The position numbers and the translations under genes are program-made. Shown one piece after another: positions 17,588-26,127 of a stretch of 64,000 nucleotides of DNA (position 1 is its first letter; each line of letters begins with the position of its first letter). Origin of the DNA: Bradyrhizobium zhanjiangense (GTDB lineage Bacteria > Pseudomonadota > Alphaproteobacteria > Rhizobiales > Xanthobacteraceae); contig NZ_CP022221.1 of NCBI RefSeq assembly GCF_004114935.1, forward strand, positions 6,965,001 through 7,029,000, in the 5' to 3' direction. The notes beneath the pieces were generated by a model. It was given only the letters and a program-made list of their open reading frames with translations. It made no database searches and was not told the origin of the DNA.

Positions 17588-18142
17588 ATGAAGATCTATC
17601 TGGCAGGCCCCGACGTGTTCCTGCCGGACGCGGTAGAGATCGGCCGCCGCAAGGTCGATATCTGCACGGCTCATGGACTTACCGGCCTCTATCCCCTCGA
17701 CAACGCCATCGACCTCACCGCGCCCGATGTCTCGCGGCAGATCTTTTGCGGCAACGAGGCGATGATGGACGAGGCCGACGCCATCATCGCGAACCTCACC
17801 CCGTTCCGCGGGGCCGGCGCCGATCCCGGCACCGTCTACGAGCTCGGCTACATGGCCGGGCGGCGTAAGTTCTGCCTCGCCTATTCCAATGACGGCGCCG
17901 TCTATGCCGACCGCGTCGGCCGTTTCATGGACGTCGCCTCCGAGGACGGACGGCTAGTCGATGCGCAGGGACTGACGGTCGAGGATTTTGGTCTCGTCGA
18001 CAACCTCATGATGATCCATGCGCTGGAACTGCACGGCTGCCCGCTGGTGACGCCGGCGCAGATGCCGATCGATGTCTGGCACGATCTCGCCGCGTTCGAG
18101 GCTTGCGTCCGGATGGCGGCTGCGCGATTGATCGCTACATAA
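17588..18142 (+). CDS. Nucleoside 2-deoxyribosyltransferase-like protein
   Basis: This is a soluble protein of 184 residues beginning M-K-I-Y-L-A-G-P-D-V-F, the family signature. N-E-A-M-M-D-E-A-D-A-I-I-A-N-L-T-P-F (about 58-75) and D-P-G-T-V-Y-E-L-G-Y (about 82-91) are the substrate-site and catalytic segments; the Glu in Y-E-L-G is the expected nucleophile. Such proteins exchange or hydrolyse (deoxy)nucleotide glycosidic bonds, so a nucleotide clean-up role is possible. The frame is open upstream through the GC repeat, so ATG 17588 is taken as the real start. Confidence 0.88.
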   Translation: MKIYLAGPDVFLPDAVEIGRRKVDICTAHGLTGLYPLDNAIDLTAPDVSRQIFCGNEAMMDEADAIIANLTPFRGAGADPGTVYELGYMAGRRKFCLAYSNDGAVYADRVGRFMDVASEDGRLVDAQGLTVEDFGLVDNLMMIHALELHGCPLVTPAQMPIDVWHDLAAFEACVRMAAARLIAT

Positions 18143-18170
18143 GCACCTCAGTCGTGCCCATGAGAGCGTG

Positions 18171-18905
18171 ATGCCCCCTGCCCGCAAGCGCGCGGATGTA
18201 TTGCTGGTCGAGCGCGGCCTGTTCGAGAGCCGGGCACGGGCGCGCGCGGCGATCGAGGCCGGCCTGGTTACGGCTGACGACAAGCCGGTTTTGAAACCGT
18301 CGGAGACGATCGCCGAGGACGCGGTGATCCACGCCGAGCCGGCGTATCCCTATGTCTCCCGCGGCGGCGTCAAGCTCGCCGGCGCGCTGGAGCATTACCC
18401 GATTGAAATCGAGGACCATGTCTGCCTCGATGTCGGCGCCTCCACCGGCGGTTTCACCGAGGTGTTGCTGGCGAACGGCGCGAGCCTGGTGTTCGCCATC
18501 GACGTCGGCACCAGCCAATTGCATCCCTCGCTGCGCGATCATCCCAAGATCGTGTCGATGGAGGAGACCGATATAAGGTCCTACGAAGGCAAACGTCTGC
18601 CGGCGCGGCCCGATATTGTCGTCATCGACGTCAGCTTCATCTCGCTCAAGGCGGTGCTGCCGGTGGCACTGTCGCTGGCGGCGGCCCCCATGAGCCTGCT
18701 GGCGCTGATCAAGCCGCAATTCGAAGCCGAGCGGAAGCACAACAAGAAGGGCATCATCCGCGACACCGCCGTGCACCGGGAGATCTGTGACGACATCGCG
18801 GCCTTTGCCGCTTCGCTCGGCTGCACCGACATCGAGATATTCCCCTCACCGATCACGGGCGGTGACGGCAACATCGAATTCTTCCTGGGCGCGCGCCGTG
18901 GTTGA
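18171..18905 (+). CDS. tlyA: TlyA-family rRNA (cytidine-2'-O)-methyltransferase
   Basis: The protein has 244 residues, an N-terminal S4 RNA-binding domain (about 6-65: [12 protein letters not shown]) and an FtsJ-like SAM-dependent domain with [11 protein letters not shown] (about 84-94) and D-V-S-F-I-S-L-K. TlyA enzymes 2'-O-methylate rRNA cytidines and were once called haemolysins. GTG 18168 or ATG 18171 can start it. Its 3' end overlaps the following RNA methyltransferase gene by eight bases, so both are translated from one message. Confidence 0.92.
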   Translation: MPPARKRADVLLVERGLFESRARARAAIEAGLVTADDKPVLKPSETIAEDAVIHAEPAYPYVSRGGVKLAGALEHYPIEIEDHVCLDVGASTGGFTEVLLANGASLVFAIDVGTSQLHPSLRDHPKIVSMEETDIRSYEGKRLPARPDIVVIDVSFISLKAVLPVALSLAAAPMSLLALIKPQFEAERKHNKKGIIRDTAVHREICDDIAAFAASLGCTDIEIFPSPITGGDGNIEFFLGARRG

Positions 18906-20145
18906 GCGCCTGACGATTGATCATGTCGGCCATCGCGGCGACGGTGTCTGCCTCGACGCCGGCGCAGCGATCTATGTGCCCTATACGCTTGGTGGAGAGA
19001 CCGTCGAGGTCGATCACGTCGCGGGCCACCATCCCGACCGCCGCAAGCTGCTCGCGATCGACATCGCAAGCCCCGAGCGCATTGAACCGTTCTGCCCGCA
19101 TTTCGGCGTCTGCGGCGGCTGCGCCATCCAGCATTGGGCGGCTGAGCCCTATCACGCCTGGAAGCGCGGCATCGTGGTCGAGACGCTGGCGCAGGCCGGC
19201 GTCGATTGCGAGGTGGCGCCGCTGGTCGATGCGCACGGCGCCGGGCGCAGGCGCATCACGCTGCACGGCCGCTTTGGCACGCATGACGTTCTCAAGGTCG
19301 GCTTCTCCGCGACGAGCTCGCACGACGTCATTCCGATCCATCGCTGTCCCATCCTCGATCCCGCGCTCGCGGGCGCGATAGACGCCGCCTGGGCGCTGGC
19401 CGAACCGCTGACGACCAAGATGCCGGTGACGAAGCCGCTCGACATCCAAGTCACCGCCACCACCAACGGCCTCGATGTCGATGTGCGCGGCTCCGGCCGG
19501 TTGCCAACGCCGCTGGTGACGGCGCTGTCCCGCGTCGCCGAGCAGCACCGCCTGGCGCGACTGACGCGGCATGGCGAGCTGGTGCTGCAGCGCCTGCCAC
19601 CAGCGGTAAAGATGGGCCGCGCTGAGGTGACGCTGCCGCCGGGCTCATTCTTGCAGGCGACCTTCGCAGGCGAAGAAACGCTGGCCGCGCTCGTCGCCGA
19701 GCGCGTCGGCAAGGCCAAGGAAATTGTCGATCTCTTCTGCGGCGTCGGCCCGTTCGCGTTGAGGCTGGCGGAGAAGGCGCGCGTGACCGCCTATGACAGC
19801 GACGCCGGCGCGATCGCAGCGCTGGCGAAAGCGGCGCGCACGCCCGGCCTGAAGCCGATCAAAGCCCAGCCGCGCGACCTGTTCCGCCGTCCCCTGATGC
19901 CGCAGGAGCTGCGCGACGTCGACGCGGTGGTGTTCGACCCGCCGCGCCAGGGCGCCCAAGCTCAGGCACTGAAGCTTGCCGCAAGCAAGGTGCCCGTCGT
20001 GGTCGCCGTGTCCTGCAACGCCGCGACCTTCGCCCGCGATGCACGACTGCTCATCGACGGCGGCTATCGGCTGGAGGCGGTGGTGCCGGTCGACCAGTTC
20101 CGGCACACGCCGCATGTGGAGCTGGTGGCGCGGTTCAGCCGGTGA
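18898..20145 (+). CDS. RlmD/TrmA-family RNA m5U methyltransferase
   Basis: This 415-residue enzyme has an N-terminal TRAM-like RNA-binding segment, a [4Fe-4S] motif [10 protein letters not shown] (C-x5-C-x2-C, near residues 64-73) with a later Cys in H-R-C-P-I-L, a SAM-binding [16 protein letters not shown], and the catalytic nucleophile in [11 protein letters not shown]. It should methylate uridine C5 in rRNA or tRNA. Family homology starts at GTG 18898, inside the end of tlyA; the longer upstream frame is out-of-frame tlyA sequence. The pairing with TlyA suggests a small rRNA-modification operon. Confidence 0.92.
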   Translation: MVERLTIDHVGHRGDGVCLDAGAAIYVPYTLGGETVEVDHVAGHHPDRRKLLAIDIASPERIEPFCPHFGVCGGCAIQHWAAEPYHAWKRGIVVETLAQAGVDCEVAPLVDAHGAGRRRITLHGRFGTHDVLKVGFSATSSHDVIPIHRCPILDPALAGAIDAAWALAEPLTTKMPVTKPLDIQVTATTNGLDVDVRGSGRLPTPLVTALSRVAEQHRLARLTRHGELVLQRLPPAVKMGRAEVTLPPGSFLQATFAGEETLAALVAERVGKAKEIVDLFCGVGPFALRLAEKARVTAYDSDAGAIAALAKAARTPGLKPIKAQPRDLFRRPLMPQELRDVDAVVFDPPRQGAQAQALKLAASKVPVVVAVSCNAATFARDARLLIDGGYRLEAVVPVDQFRHTPHVELVARFSR

Positions 20146-20177
20146 CGCAACCCGCCCCCCCAATTCCGTGCGGACCG

Positions 20178-21029
20178 CTATGTCGACGGCTCGAATTGCG
20201 GTTGCCATCGCAGCAGGTAGGACTGGAGCGAGCGCACCGCGATCGCCAGCAGGATGCCGACGAACATCATGACGAAGATGGCGACCATCATCTCGCTGGC
20301 ATTGGCCCGCGCCTCGGCTTCGATAATGAGCTTGCCGAGCCCGCGCTCGGCACCGATGAATTCGCCGACGATGACGCCGATCAACGCAAAGGACACCGCC
20401 GGCAGCAGCGAGGCGAATACCCAGGCGAGCGCGGAGGGAATCACGACCGTGCGCAGCACGGTGAACTCGCTGGCGCCGAGCAGACGAGCGGCGGCGATCT
20501 GGTCGCGGTCGACCGCACGCGTTCCCTCGAAGGTGTTGAAGAACACCACGAAGAACACGACCAGCCAGGCGGTCGCGATCTTGGAGAGATCGCCGAGGCC
20601 GAAGATCAGGATGACGAGCGGCACCAGCGCAATGCGCGGGATCGAATTGAATGCCACGATGTAGGGCCCGAATACGCGGGCAAGGAAATCCGAACGGCCG
20701 AGGATCAGGCCAGCCGCGATTCCGCTCGCCGATCCGAACAAAAATCCCCACCAGGTGTTCTTCAGCGTGACGAGTGTCGCAAGCCACAGATTGTTGTCGT
20801 TGCCCTTGATACAGGCGGCAAAGCCGCTGGTATCGGCAAAGCAGCCAAGCCGCAGGAAGCTCTGCCAGATCAGCGACGGCTTGGCGACGAAATAGGGATC
20901 GAGGATTTTCGGCACGTAGGCCTTCGGCAGCAGCGCCTTGCTCCATTCAAAGCCCCACTGCCAGATGACGAGAACGGCCGCGAGAATGGCCAGTTGCCAG
21001 AACAGGATGACGGTGCGGCTGTTGGACAT
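20178..21029 (-). CDS. ABC transporter permease (SsuC/TauC type)
   Basis: This inner-membrane protein of 283 residues has about six helices and the EAA loop G-A-S-E-F-T-V-L-R-T-V-V-I-P-S-A (about 192-207), which docks the ATPase. It belongs to the group importing sulfonates, nitrate, pyrimidine precursors and related anions. It is the last gene of the five-gene operon, two bases after the ATPase stop. An unusual insertion with two Cys (L-G-C-F-A-D near 62 and A-A-C-I-K-G near 73) lies in the first periplasmic loop and could form a disulfide. Confidence 0.92.
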   Translation of the reverse strand: MSNSRTVILFWQLAILAAVLVIWQWGFEWSKALLPKAYVPKILDPYFVAKPSLIWQSFLRLGCFADTSGFAACIKGNDNNLWLATLVTLKNTWWGFLFGSASGIAAGLILGRSDFLARVFGPYIVAFNSIPRIALVPLVILIFGLGDLSKIATAWLVVFFVVFFNTFEGTRAVDRDQIAAARLLGASEFTVLRTVVIPSALAWVFASLLPAVSFALIGVIVGEFIGAERGLGKLIIEAEARANASEMMVAIFVMMFVGILLAIAVRSLQSYLLRWQPQFEPST

Positions 21030-21031
21030 GG

Positions 21032-21880
21032 TCAGTCGGCCCTGGTGCGGCGGAACTCTTCGCCGAGCGAATGCCAGATGTGGGAATAAAGGCGGCCGAA
21101 TTCGGCGGTCTCGCGCACGGCCACGGGATCGCGCGGACGCGGGATGGCGACGTCGAAATCTTCCTTGAGACGCCCGGGCCGCGCCGAGAGCAGGATGATG
21201 CGGCTCGCCAGCGTCAAGGCTTCGCCGAGATCGTGCGTCACGAACAAGACGGTCTGCCGCTCGCGTTCCCAGATCTCCAGCAGCGTCTTGTGCATCTCCA
21301 GCTTGGTGTGAGTATCGAGCGCGCCGAACGGCTCGTCCATCAGCAGGATCTCGGGCTCCAAGATCAGCGTGCGCATCAAGGCGACGCGCTGGCGCATGCC
21401 GCCGGACAGCATGCGCGGAAAACTCTGCGCAAAGCCCGAGAGCCCGGCCTTCTCGACCGCCGAAGCGACGCGCCCTGCGCGCTCGGTCTTCGGCAGTCCC
21501 GCGATCTCCAGCCCATAGCCGATGTTCCGCTCCACGGTTCGCCAGGGAAACAGCGTATCGCGCTGGAAGACATAGCCGACCCTGGGGTTGATCTTGCCGG
21601 TCTCGACCGTGTCCGCATCGATCAGGATGCGTCCGCCGGAACGCGGCAATAGCCCTGCGACCATGTTGAGAATGGTGCTCTTGCCGCAGCCGGAGGGACC
21701 GAGCAGCGCGACGAACTCGCCCTGCTTGACCTCGAAGGAGACGTCATCGACCGCCACGAACTCGCGGCCGGACGCGTTGAAGCGCTTGGCGAGCCCCTGC
21801 ACGGTAATGCGGGTGCGCGCCGCCGCTGTTTGATCCTCATCGCGCGCGAACGCGAGGCCCTGACCTGGCGCGGCAATCAT
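21032..21880 (-). CDS. ABC transporter ATP-binding protein (SsuB/TauB type)
   Basis: This is a cytoplasmic ATPase of 282 residues with Walker A G-P-S-G-C-G-K-S-T (about 60-68), Q-loop F-Q-R-D-T-L-F-P-W, signature L-S-G-G-M-R-Q-R, Walker B I-L-L-M-D-E-P-F and H-loop F-V-T-H-D. It energises the permease encoded directly downstream. Its ATG overlaps the stop codon of the substrate-binding protein gene (ATGA at 21877-21880), which indicates translational coupling. The N-terminal 25 residues are outside the domain and variable. Confidence 0.95.
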   Translation of the reverse strand: MIAAPGQGLAFARDEDQTAAARTRITVQGLAKRFNASGREFVAVDDVSFEVKQGEFVALLGPSGCGKSTILNMVAGLLPRSGGRILIDADTVETGKINPRVGYVFQRDTLFPWRTVERNIGYGLEIAGLPKTERAGRVASAVEKAGLSGFAQSFPRMLSGGMRQRVALMRTLILEPEILLMDEPFGALDTHTKLEMHKTLLEIWERERQTVLFVTHDLGEALTLASRIILLSARPGRLKEDFDVAIPRPRDPVAVRETAEFGRLYSHIWHSLGEEFRRTRAD

Positions 21881-22923
21881 TTGTACTTCGCCCTGGCCGC
21901 CTGGAGGAAGCTCATGTCGACGACATCCTCGTATCTGGTCTCGGGAATATCAGTTCCCTTGCGGTACCAGGGCTTGGCGCCACGTTCGAACGCGGGCTTG
22001 TCGATAACACCGTCATAGGCCCAGGTCGACTTGTCGAAGCCGAGCTCGGCGCTGACCGCGTCGGGATCGATGCCCGAGAAATATTTCGGCGTGACCAGCG
22101 CCTGCACCTCGGCGAGCGGCGTCGCCTTCACGAAGGCCATCGCGCGATGGATCGCATTGACATAGGCCTGCACCATCGCCTTGTCCTGCTCGATCGTGTC
22201 CTGGAGCGTGTAGATCACCAGCACGGGCAACGTCCCGCCGAAATCCTTCTCGAACACGCCGGGCTTGGACGTGTCGTAGATCGTCCGGCGAAAGCCCTTC
22301 TTCTCGACCTCGACGATCCAGCTCGGCGGCGCCATGATGGCGTCGAACTGCTTGGTCTGGAGCGAGGGGAACATGGTGTTGGTCCCGCCGCCCGCGACCC
22401 AGTTCACCTTGCCGCCGAGCCCGCGCGCTTCGAACACATAAGTCCCGAACACCCAGGTGCCCGACCCGATCGCGGTCGCGGCGACGATCGGCTTGGCGCC
22501 ATCGGTGCGCTTGTAATCCGCGAGCTTCTCGACCGAATTGATGCCGGCGTCGTAGAGGTCCTGCCGGACCATGATGCTGGCGTAGGAGCACACCATCTCG
22601 GTCGCGAGCAGGATCTTGCAGGGCTTGCCGCGCGCACTGAGCTGGAGCGGGTGGCTGGCATCGCCATGGGCGAACAGCGCCTGCCCCGCCGCCAGGGTCT
22701 GGCGACCGAATGTGCCGGCATTGCCGGTGACGAGCTTGGAATCGAGTCCTTCGTCCTTGAAGTACCCCTTCAGCTCCGCGATCATGCCGATGGCATAGAC
22801 CGGCGACACCGGTCCGAAGGCGAGCGAGACCTGCTTGGCCTCGGCGCGCAGCTGCCCCGGCAGCAGCGATGCGCCGGCCCATGCGGAGCCCGCGATCAGC
22901 GCCTGGCGCCTGGTAATGCTCAT
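21877..22923 (-). CDS. ABC transporter substrate-binding protein (SsuA/TauA/NMT1 type), Tat-like signal
   Basis: This is a periplasmic binding protein of 348 residues. The N-terminus S-I-T-R-R-Q-A-L-I-A-G-S-A-W with a mild hydrophobic stretch resembles a Tat signal, with cleavage near R-A-E-A. The mature part has the two-lobe NMT1/SsuA fold starting V-S-L-A-F-G-P-V-S-P-V-Y. It should bring the operon's substrate to the permease. The ligand is unknown; the CoA-transferase and lyase encoded upstream suggest a hydroxy-dicarboxylic acid. The frame-shifted longer reading on the same strand is a shadow. Confidence 0.92.
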   Translation of the reverse strand: MSITRRQALIAGSAWAGASLLPGQLRAEAKQVSLAFGPVSPVYAIGMIAELKGYFKDEGLDSKLVTGNAGTFGRQTLAAGQALFAHGDASHPLQLSARGKPCKILLATEMVCSYASIMVRQDLYDAGINSVEKLADYKRTDGAKPIVAATAIGSGTWVFGTYVFEARGLGGKVNWVAGGGTNTMFPSLQTKQFDAIMAPPSWIVEVEKKGFRRTIYDTSKPGVFEKDFGGTLPVLVIYTLQDTIEQDKAMVQAYVNAIHRAMAFVKATPLAEVQALVTPKYFSGIDPDAVSAELGFDKSTWAYDGVIDKPAFERGAKPWYRKGTDIPETRYEDVVDMSFLQAARAKYK

Positions 22924-22967
22924 GTGCTCCTCCTCCCTTGGTTTCTTTGTTCGATTGCGCCGATCGG

Positions 22968-24182
22968 TCAGGACGGCGCGACCTTGATCGTCCCTGCCTG
23001 TCGCAGCGTTTCGATCTCATTCGGCGACATGCCGATCTCGCTCAGGATCTCGCCGCTGTGCTCGCCGATCTCAGGTGGATCGTAGCGGTTGGGCAGGCGA
23101 CTTCCGTCCATGGAAATCGGCAAGAGCGGCGTCTTGGCCTCGCCGCCGTCAGGCAGCCGAATATCGGTCAGGCCGCCGGACTGGTTGAGATGCGGATCAT
23201 CGAAGAGATCGCCGGGCTTGTTCACCGGCGCATAGGGCAGATCGAGCTGCTCGAGACGCGCGGCGAGATCGGCCTTGTCCCATTGCTTGAAGATCTTCGC
23301 GATCTCGGGGATCAGCCAGCCGCGATGATCGACGCGGTCGTTGCTCGTCGCGAAGCGCGGATCAGTGAGCCAGGCTTCGCGATCGAAGGCGCGACAGAAC
23401 GCCGCCCATTGCTCTTCACCGACGATGGTGACGAACAGTTTCGAGCCGTCCCTGGTATCGAAGAGATCATAAACCGGCCATGGGCTGTCCTTGATCGAAT
23501 ACGGGATCGAGGGTTGACCGCTGACCACCTCGCACATCATGGCCTGCGCCATCAGGAACACGTTGTTCTCGTACAGCGCACTCTGGATGTAGCGACCCCG
23601 GCCGGTGCGCTGCCGCTCGGCGAGCGCAGCCTGAATTGCGATCACGCCGAACATGCCGCCCATGACATCGTTGACCGAGGCACCGGCGCGCATGGGACGG
23701 TCGGGCAAGCCGGTCATGTAGGCGAGGCCACCCATCATCTGCACGACCTCGTCGAGCGCGAGGCGGTTCTCGTAAGGCCCGGGCAAATAGCCTTTGAGCG
23801 AGCAATAGATCAGGCGCGGCGCGAAGGCCGCGACGGTCTCGTAATCGAGGCCGATCCGCTTCAGCAGACCCGGCCGGAAATTCTCGATCAGGACATCGCT
23901 GTTCTCGATCAGCCGGCGTGCGATCGTCTGGCCTTCCGCAGTCGACGTATCCAGCGCGATGCTGCGCTTGTTGCGGCTGTAGGTGGCGAAGAAGCCGGCG
24001 GCGGGGCCCTTGAAGTACCGAGTGCGGTCGCCCTTGGGCGGCTCGACCTTGATCACGTCGGCGCCGAGATCGGCCAGGATCAGGCCGCAGCTCGGCCCCA
24101 TCACCATCTGGCTGAACTCGATGACCCGCAGGCCTGCCAGCGGACGAAGCTCCGATGGCGTCTCGCGCGCAGCCCTGGTCAT
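22968..24182 (-). CDS. Class III (CaiB/BaiF family) CoA-transferase
   Basis: This 404-residue enzyme starts at family homology, L-R-V-I-E-F-S-Q-M-V-M-G-P, then L-A-D-L-G-A-D-V-I-K-V-E-P-P-K-G-D; the Asp near residue 175 in the G-G-L-A-Y-M-T-G-L region would be compared for the acyl-enzyme aspartate. It should activate an acid as its CoA ester using another acyl-CoA. ATG 24182 overlaps the lyase stop as ATGA. Human SUGCT, of the same family, moves CoA from succinyl-CoA to glutarate or 3-hydroxy-3-methylglutarate, which fits the lyase next door. The open frame upstream of 24182 is the shadow of the lyase. Confidence 0.93.
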   Translation of the reverse strand: MTRAARETPSELRPLAGLRVIEFSQMVMGPSCGLILADLGADVIKVEPPKGDRTRYFKGPAAGFFATYSRNKRSIALDTSTAEGQTIARRLIENSDVLIENFRPGLLKRIGLDYETVAAFAPRLIYCSLKGYLPGPYENRLALDEVVQMMGGLAYMTGLPDRPMRAGASVNDVMGGMFGVIAIQAALAERQRTGRGRYIQSALYENNVFLMAQAMMCEVVSGQPSIPYSIKDSPWPVYDLFDTRDGSKLFVTIVGEEQWAAFCRAFDREAWLTDPRFATSNDRVDHRGWLIPEIAKIFKQWDKADLAARLEQLDLPYAPVNKPGDLFDDPHLNQSGGLTDIRLPDGGEAKTPLLPISMDGSRLPNRYDPPEIGEHSGEILSEIGMSPNEIETLRQAGTIKVAPS

Positions 24183-25114
24183 GCCGCGCTCCGCAGGACC
24201 TTGGGGATGCCGGCCTCGTGCAGATGCCCCGTCAAATGTTTTGCCGGGATATGGCGGGCGAGAATCTCGCGCGTCTGCATCAGGCGGTCGAGGTCGATGC
24301 CGGTGGAGAGTCCCATGCGCTCCAGCATGAACACGAGATCCTCGGTGACGATGTTGCCGCGCGCACCGGGAGCAAAGGGACAGCCGCCGAGGCCGGACAC
24401 CGCGGCGTCGAAACGGCGGATGCCCGCTTCGAGGCCGGCGACGGCATTGGCAAGGCCCGCACCGAGCGTGTCGTGCAGATGCAGCCGCAGCGTCATTTGC
24501 GCCCCGACCTCGCGCCGCACGGCCGTGACGATCTGCCGGATCGATTTGGGCGTCGCATAGCCGACGGTGTCGGCAAGCCCGATCTCGTCGGCGCGGGCTT
24601 CGGCAAAAGCGCGTGCCACACGGCACACCGCCGCCTCGCTCACCTCGCCCTCCAACGAGCAGCCGAAGGAGGTGGAGATCGCGCCCATCAGTTGCGGCCG
24701 CTCTTCCACCGGCCGGGCGTCGATCGCGGCGCGGACCGCACGAAATCCCTCGATCTGCTCATCGACTGTGCGGCGCACATTGGCGCGGTTGTGCGTCTCG
24801 CTTGCCGAGATGACGAAATAGACGGCGTTGACGCCTGCGGCGATGGCGCGCTCGGCGCCCTTCGGGTTCGGTACCAGCGCGCCGATGGTTGCGGACTTGT
24901 GCGTGAGCGCATGCGCCATCACTGCGTCGACGTCGGCGAATTGCGGCACGACCTTTGGCGGAACGAAGGATCCGGCATCGATCTCGCGCACGCCGGCGGC
25001 GGCGATCGTGTCGATCAGCGCGCATTTGGCTTCGGTCGAAACGAAGATGTCCAGGTTCTGGAGACCATCGCGGGGAGCAACCTCGCAAATGTGGACATCG
25101 GGCGCGCGCGCCAT
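24179..25114 (-). CDS. Hydroxymethylglutaryl-CoA lyase family enzyme
   Basis: This is a TIM-barrel lyase of 311 residues with all expected residues: Arg15-Asp16 in A-P-R-D-G-L-Q-N, His212 and His214 in H-L-H-D-T, and Cys245 in the signature G-L-G-G-C-P-F-A-P-G-A-R-G-N. HMG-CoA lyases cleave HMG-CoA to acetoacetate and acetyl-CoA; relatives cleave citramalyl-CoA-like esters. ATG 25114 has an AGGGAGAGCC ribosome site and fits the family start better than the frame reaching 25168. First gene of the five-gene operon, divergent from the GntR regulator. Confidence 0.93.
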   Translation of the reverse strand: MARAPDVHICEVAPRDGLQNLDIFVSTEAKCALIDTIAAAGVREIDAGSFVPPKVVPQFADVDAVMAHALTHKSATIGALVPNPKGAERAIAAGVNAVYFVISASETHNRANVRRTVDEQIEGFRAVRAAIDARPVEERPQLMGAISTSFGCSLEGEVSEAAVCRVARAFAEARADEIGLADTVGYATPKSIRQIVTAVRREVGAQMTLRLHLHDTLGAGLANAVAGLEAGIRRFDAAVSGLGGCPFAPGARGNIVTEDLVFMLERMGLSTGIDLDRLMQTREILARHIPAKHLTGHLHEAGIPKVLRSAA

Positions 25115-25130
25115 CGGGCTCTCCCTTGTT

Positions 25131-25160
25131 GATTGTATATTGTTGCATAAAAGAACAATC
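25131..25160. promoter_or_regulatory. Candidate operator between the lyase operon and the GntR gene
   Basis: GATTGT (25131-25136) and ACAATC (25155-25160) form an inverted repeat around an AT-rich centre, in an otherwise GC-rich 88-base divergent gap. GntR/FCD regulators often bind such palindromes and control the divergent operon. The spacing (18 bases) is wide, so this is a suggestion from position and symmetry only. Confidence 0.4.
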
Positions 25161-25202
25161 CATGGCACAGTCTGTCAAGCTCTAAAACTTGCGTGCACTG
25201 CA

Positions 25203-26111
25203 ATGATCGCATCCGACAGTTCCCGACAGCGCAGCGTCAAAAACGGTTCCGAGCGCGCCGAGCACCTCGCCGGGCTGATCATGGCACTGGCCCGGCGCGA
25301 AGGCATGAAGGCCGGAGACCGCCTGATCGAACAAAGGCTTGCGGATGCGCTGGACCTTTCACGCGCGCCGATCCGGCTCGGCCTGAAGGCTTTGGAAGCA
25401 GCGGGGCTGGCGCGCGGCGAGCCGCATCGCGGCTTTGTGCTGGCAAAGAATCCCACCAGTGGCGCAGCCCAACCGGCGCTCGCGGCGGTCAGGCGCAACG
25501 AGCAGGTTTATGCGACCATCGCAGGCGACGTGCTCGCAACACGGCTGCCGGCCGACGTCACCGAGGCCGAGCTGATGCGCCGCTATGGCCTCAGCCGGGC
25601 CGAGCTGCAGCGGCTGCTCGACCGGATCGCCGCCGAGGGCTGGATCGCACGTCTGCCCGGCTATGGTTGGCGCTTCGCCGAGACGGTCTCGAACCCCGAA
25701 GCCCAGGCCAAGGCCATGGCGTTTCGCGCGGTGATCGAGCCGGCGGCGATCGCGCAGCCGGGCTTTGCGCTGCCGCAGGAGGTGATCGTACGCTTGCGCG
25801 AGCGCCAACAACGCGTCTTCGAAGGCGAGCTCGAGAAGATGACGATCGGCGAGGTCTTTCACTCCGGCTGCGAATTCCACGAAGAGATCATCCGCGGCGC
25901 CGGCAATCCCTTCTTTCTCGAAGCGCTCAAGCGCGTGAACTCGATCAGACGCCTGTTCGCCTATCGCAGCTTCGCCGACCGCGACGGCATGCGGCGGCAC
26001 GTGCGCGAGCATCTGCGCCTGCTCGACGTCCTGGAGACACGACGCTACACTGAGGCGGCCGACCTGATGGCCCGGCACCTGCAACGCCCACTAATCGCGG
26101 GCTTGTCGTGA
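25203..26111 (+). CDS. GntR-family (FCD) transcriptional regulator with two winged helices
   Basis: This DNA-binding regulator of 302 residues is longer than the usual 220-250. A first winged helix (about 18-80) has the GntR pattern L-I-E-Q-R-L-A-D-A-L-D-L-S-R-A-P-I-R. A second helix-turn-helix-like unit (about 99-158) reads V-T-E-A-E-L-M-R-R-Y-G-L-S-R-A-E-L-Q-R-L. The FCD effector domain follows (about 168-300), with E-F-H-E-E-I and H-L-R-L-L histidines that may bind a metal and acid ligand. It is divergent from the lyase/CoA-transferase/ABC operon and probably represses it until the substrate is present. ATG 25203 is preferred to a long upstream frame that shadows the lyase. Confidence 0.9.
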   Translation: MIASDSSRQRSVKNGSERAEHLAGLIMALARREGMKAGDRLIEQRLADALDLSRAPIRLGLKALEAAGLARGEPHRGFVLAKNPTSGAAQPALAAVRRNEQVYATIAGDVLATRLPADVTEAELMRRYGLSRAELQRLLDRIAAEGWIARLPGYGWRFAETVSNPEAQAKAMAFRAVIEPAAIAQPGFALPQEVIVRLRERQQRVFEGELEKMTIGEVFHSGCEFHEEIIRGAGNPFFLEALKRVNSIRRLFAYRSFADRDGMRRHVREHLRLLDVLETRRYTEAADLMARHLQRPLIAGLS

Positions 26112-26127
26112 TGCCTGTGGGGATTGC

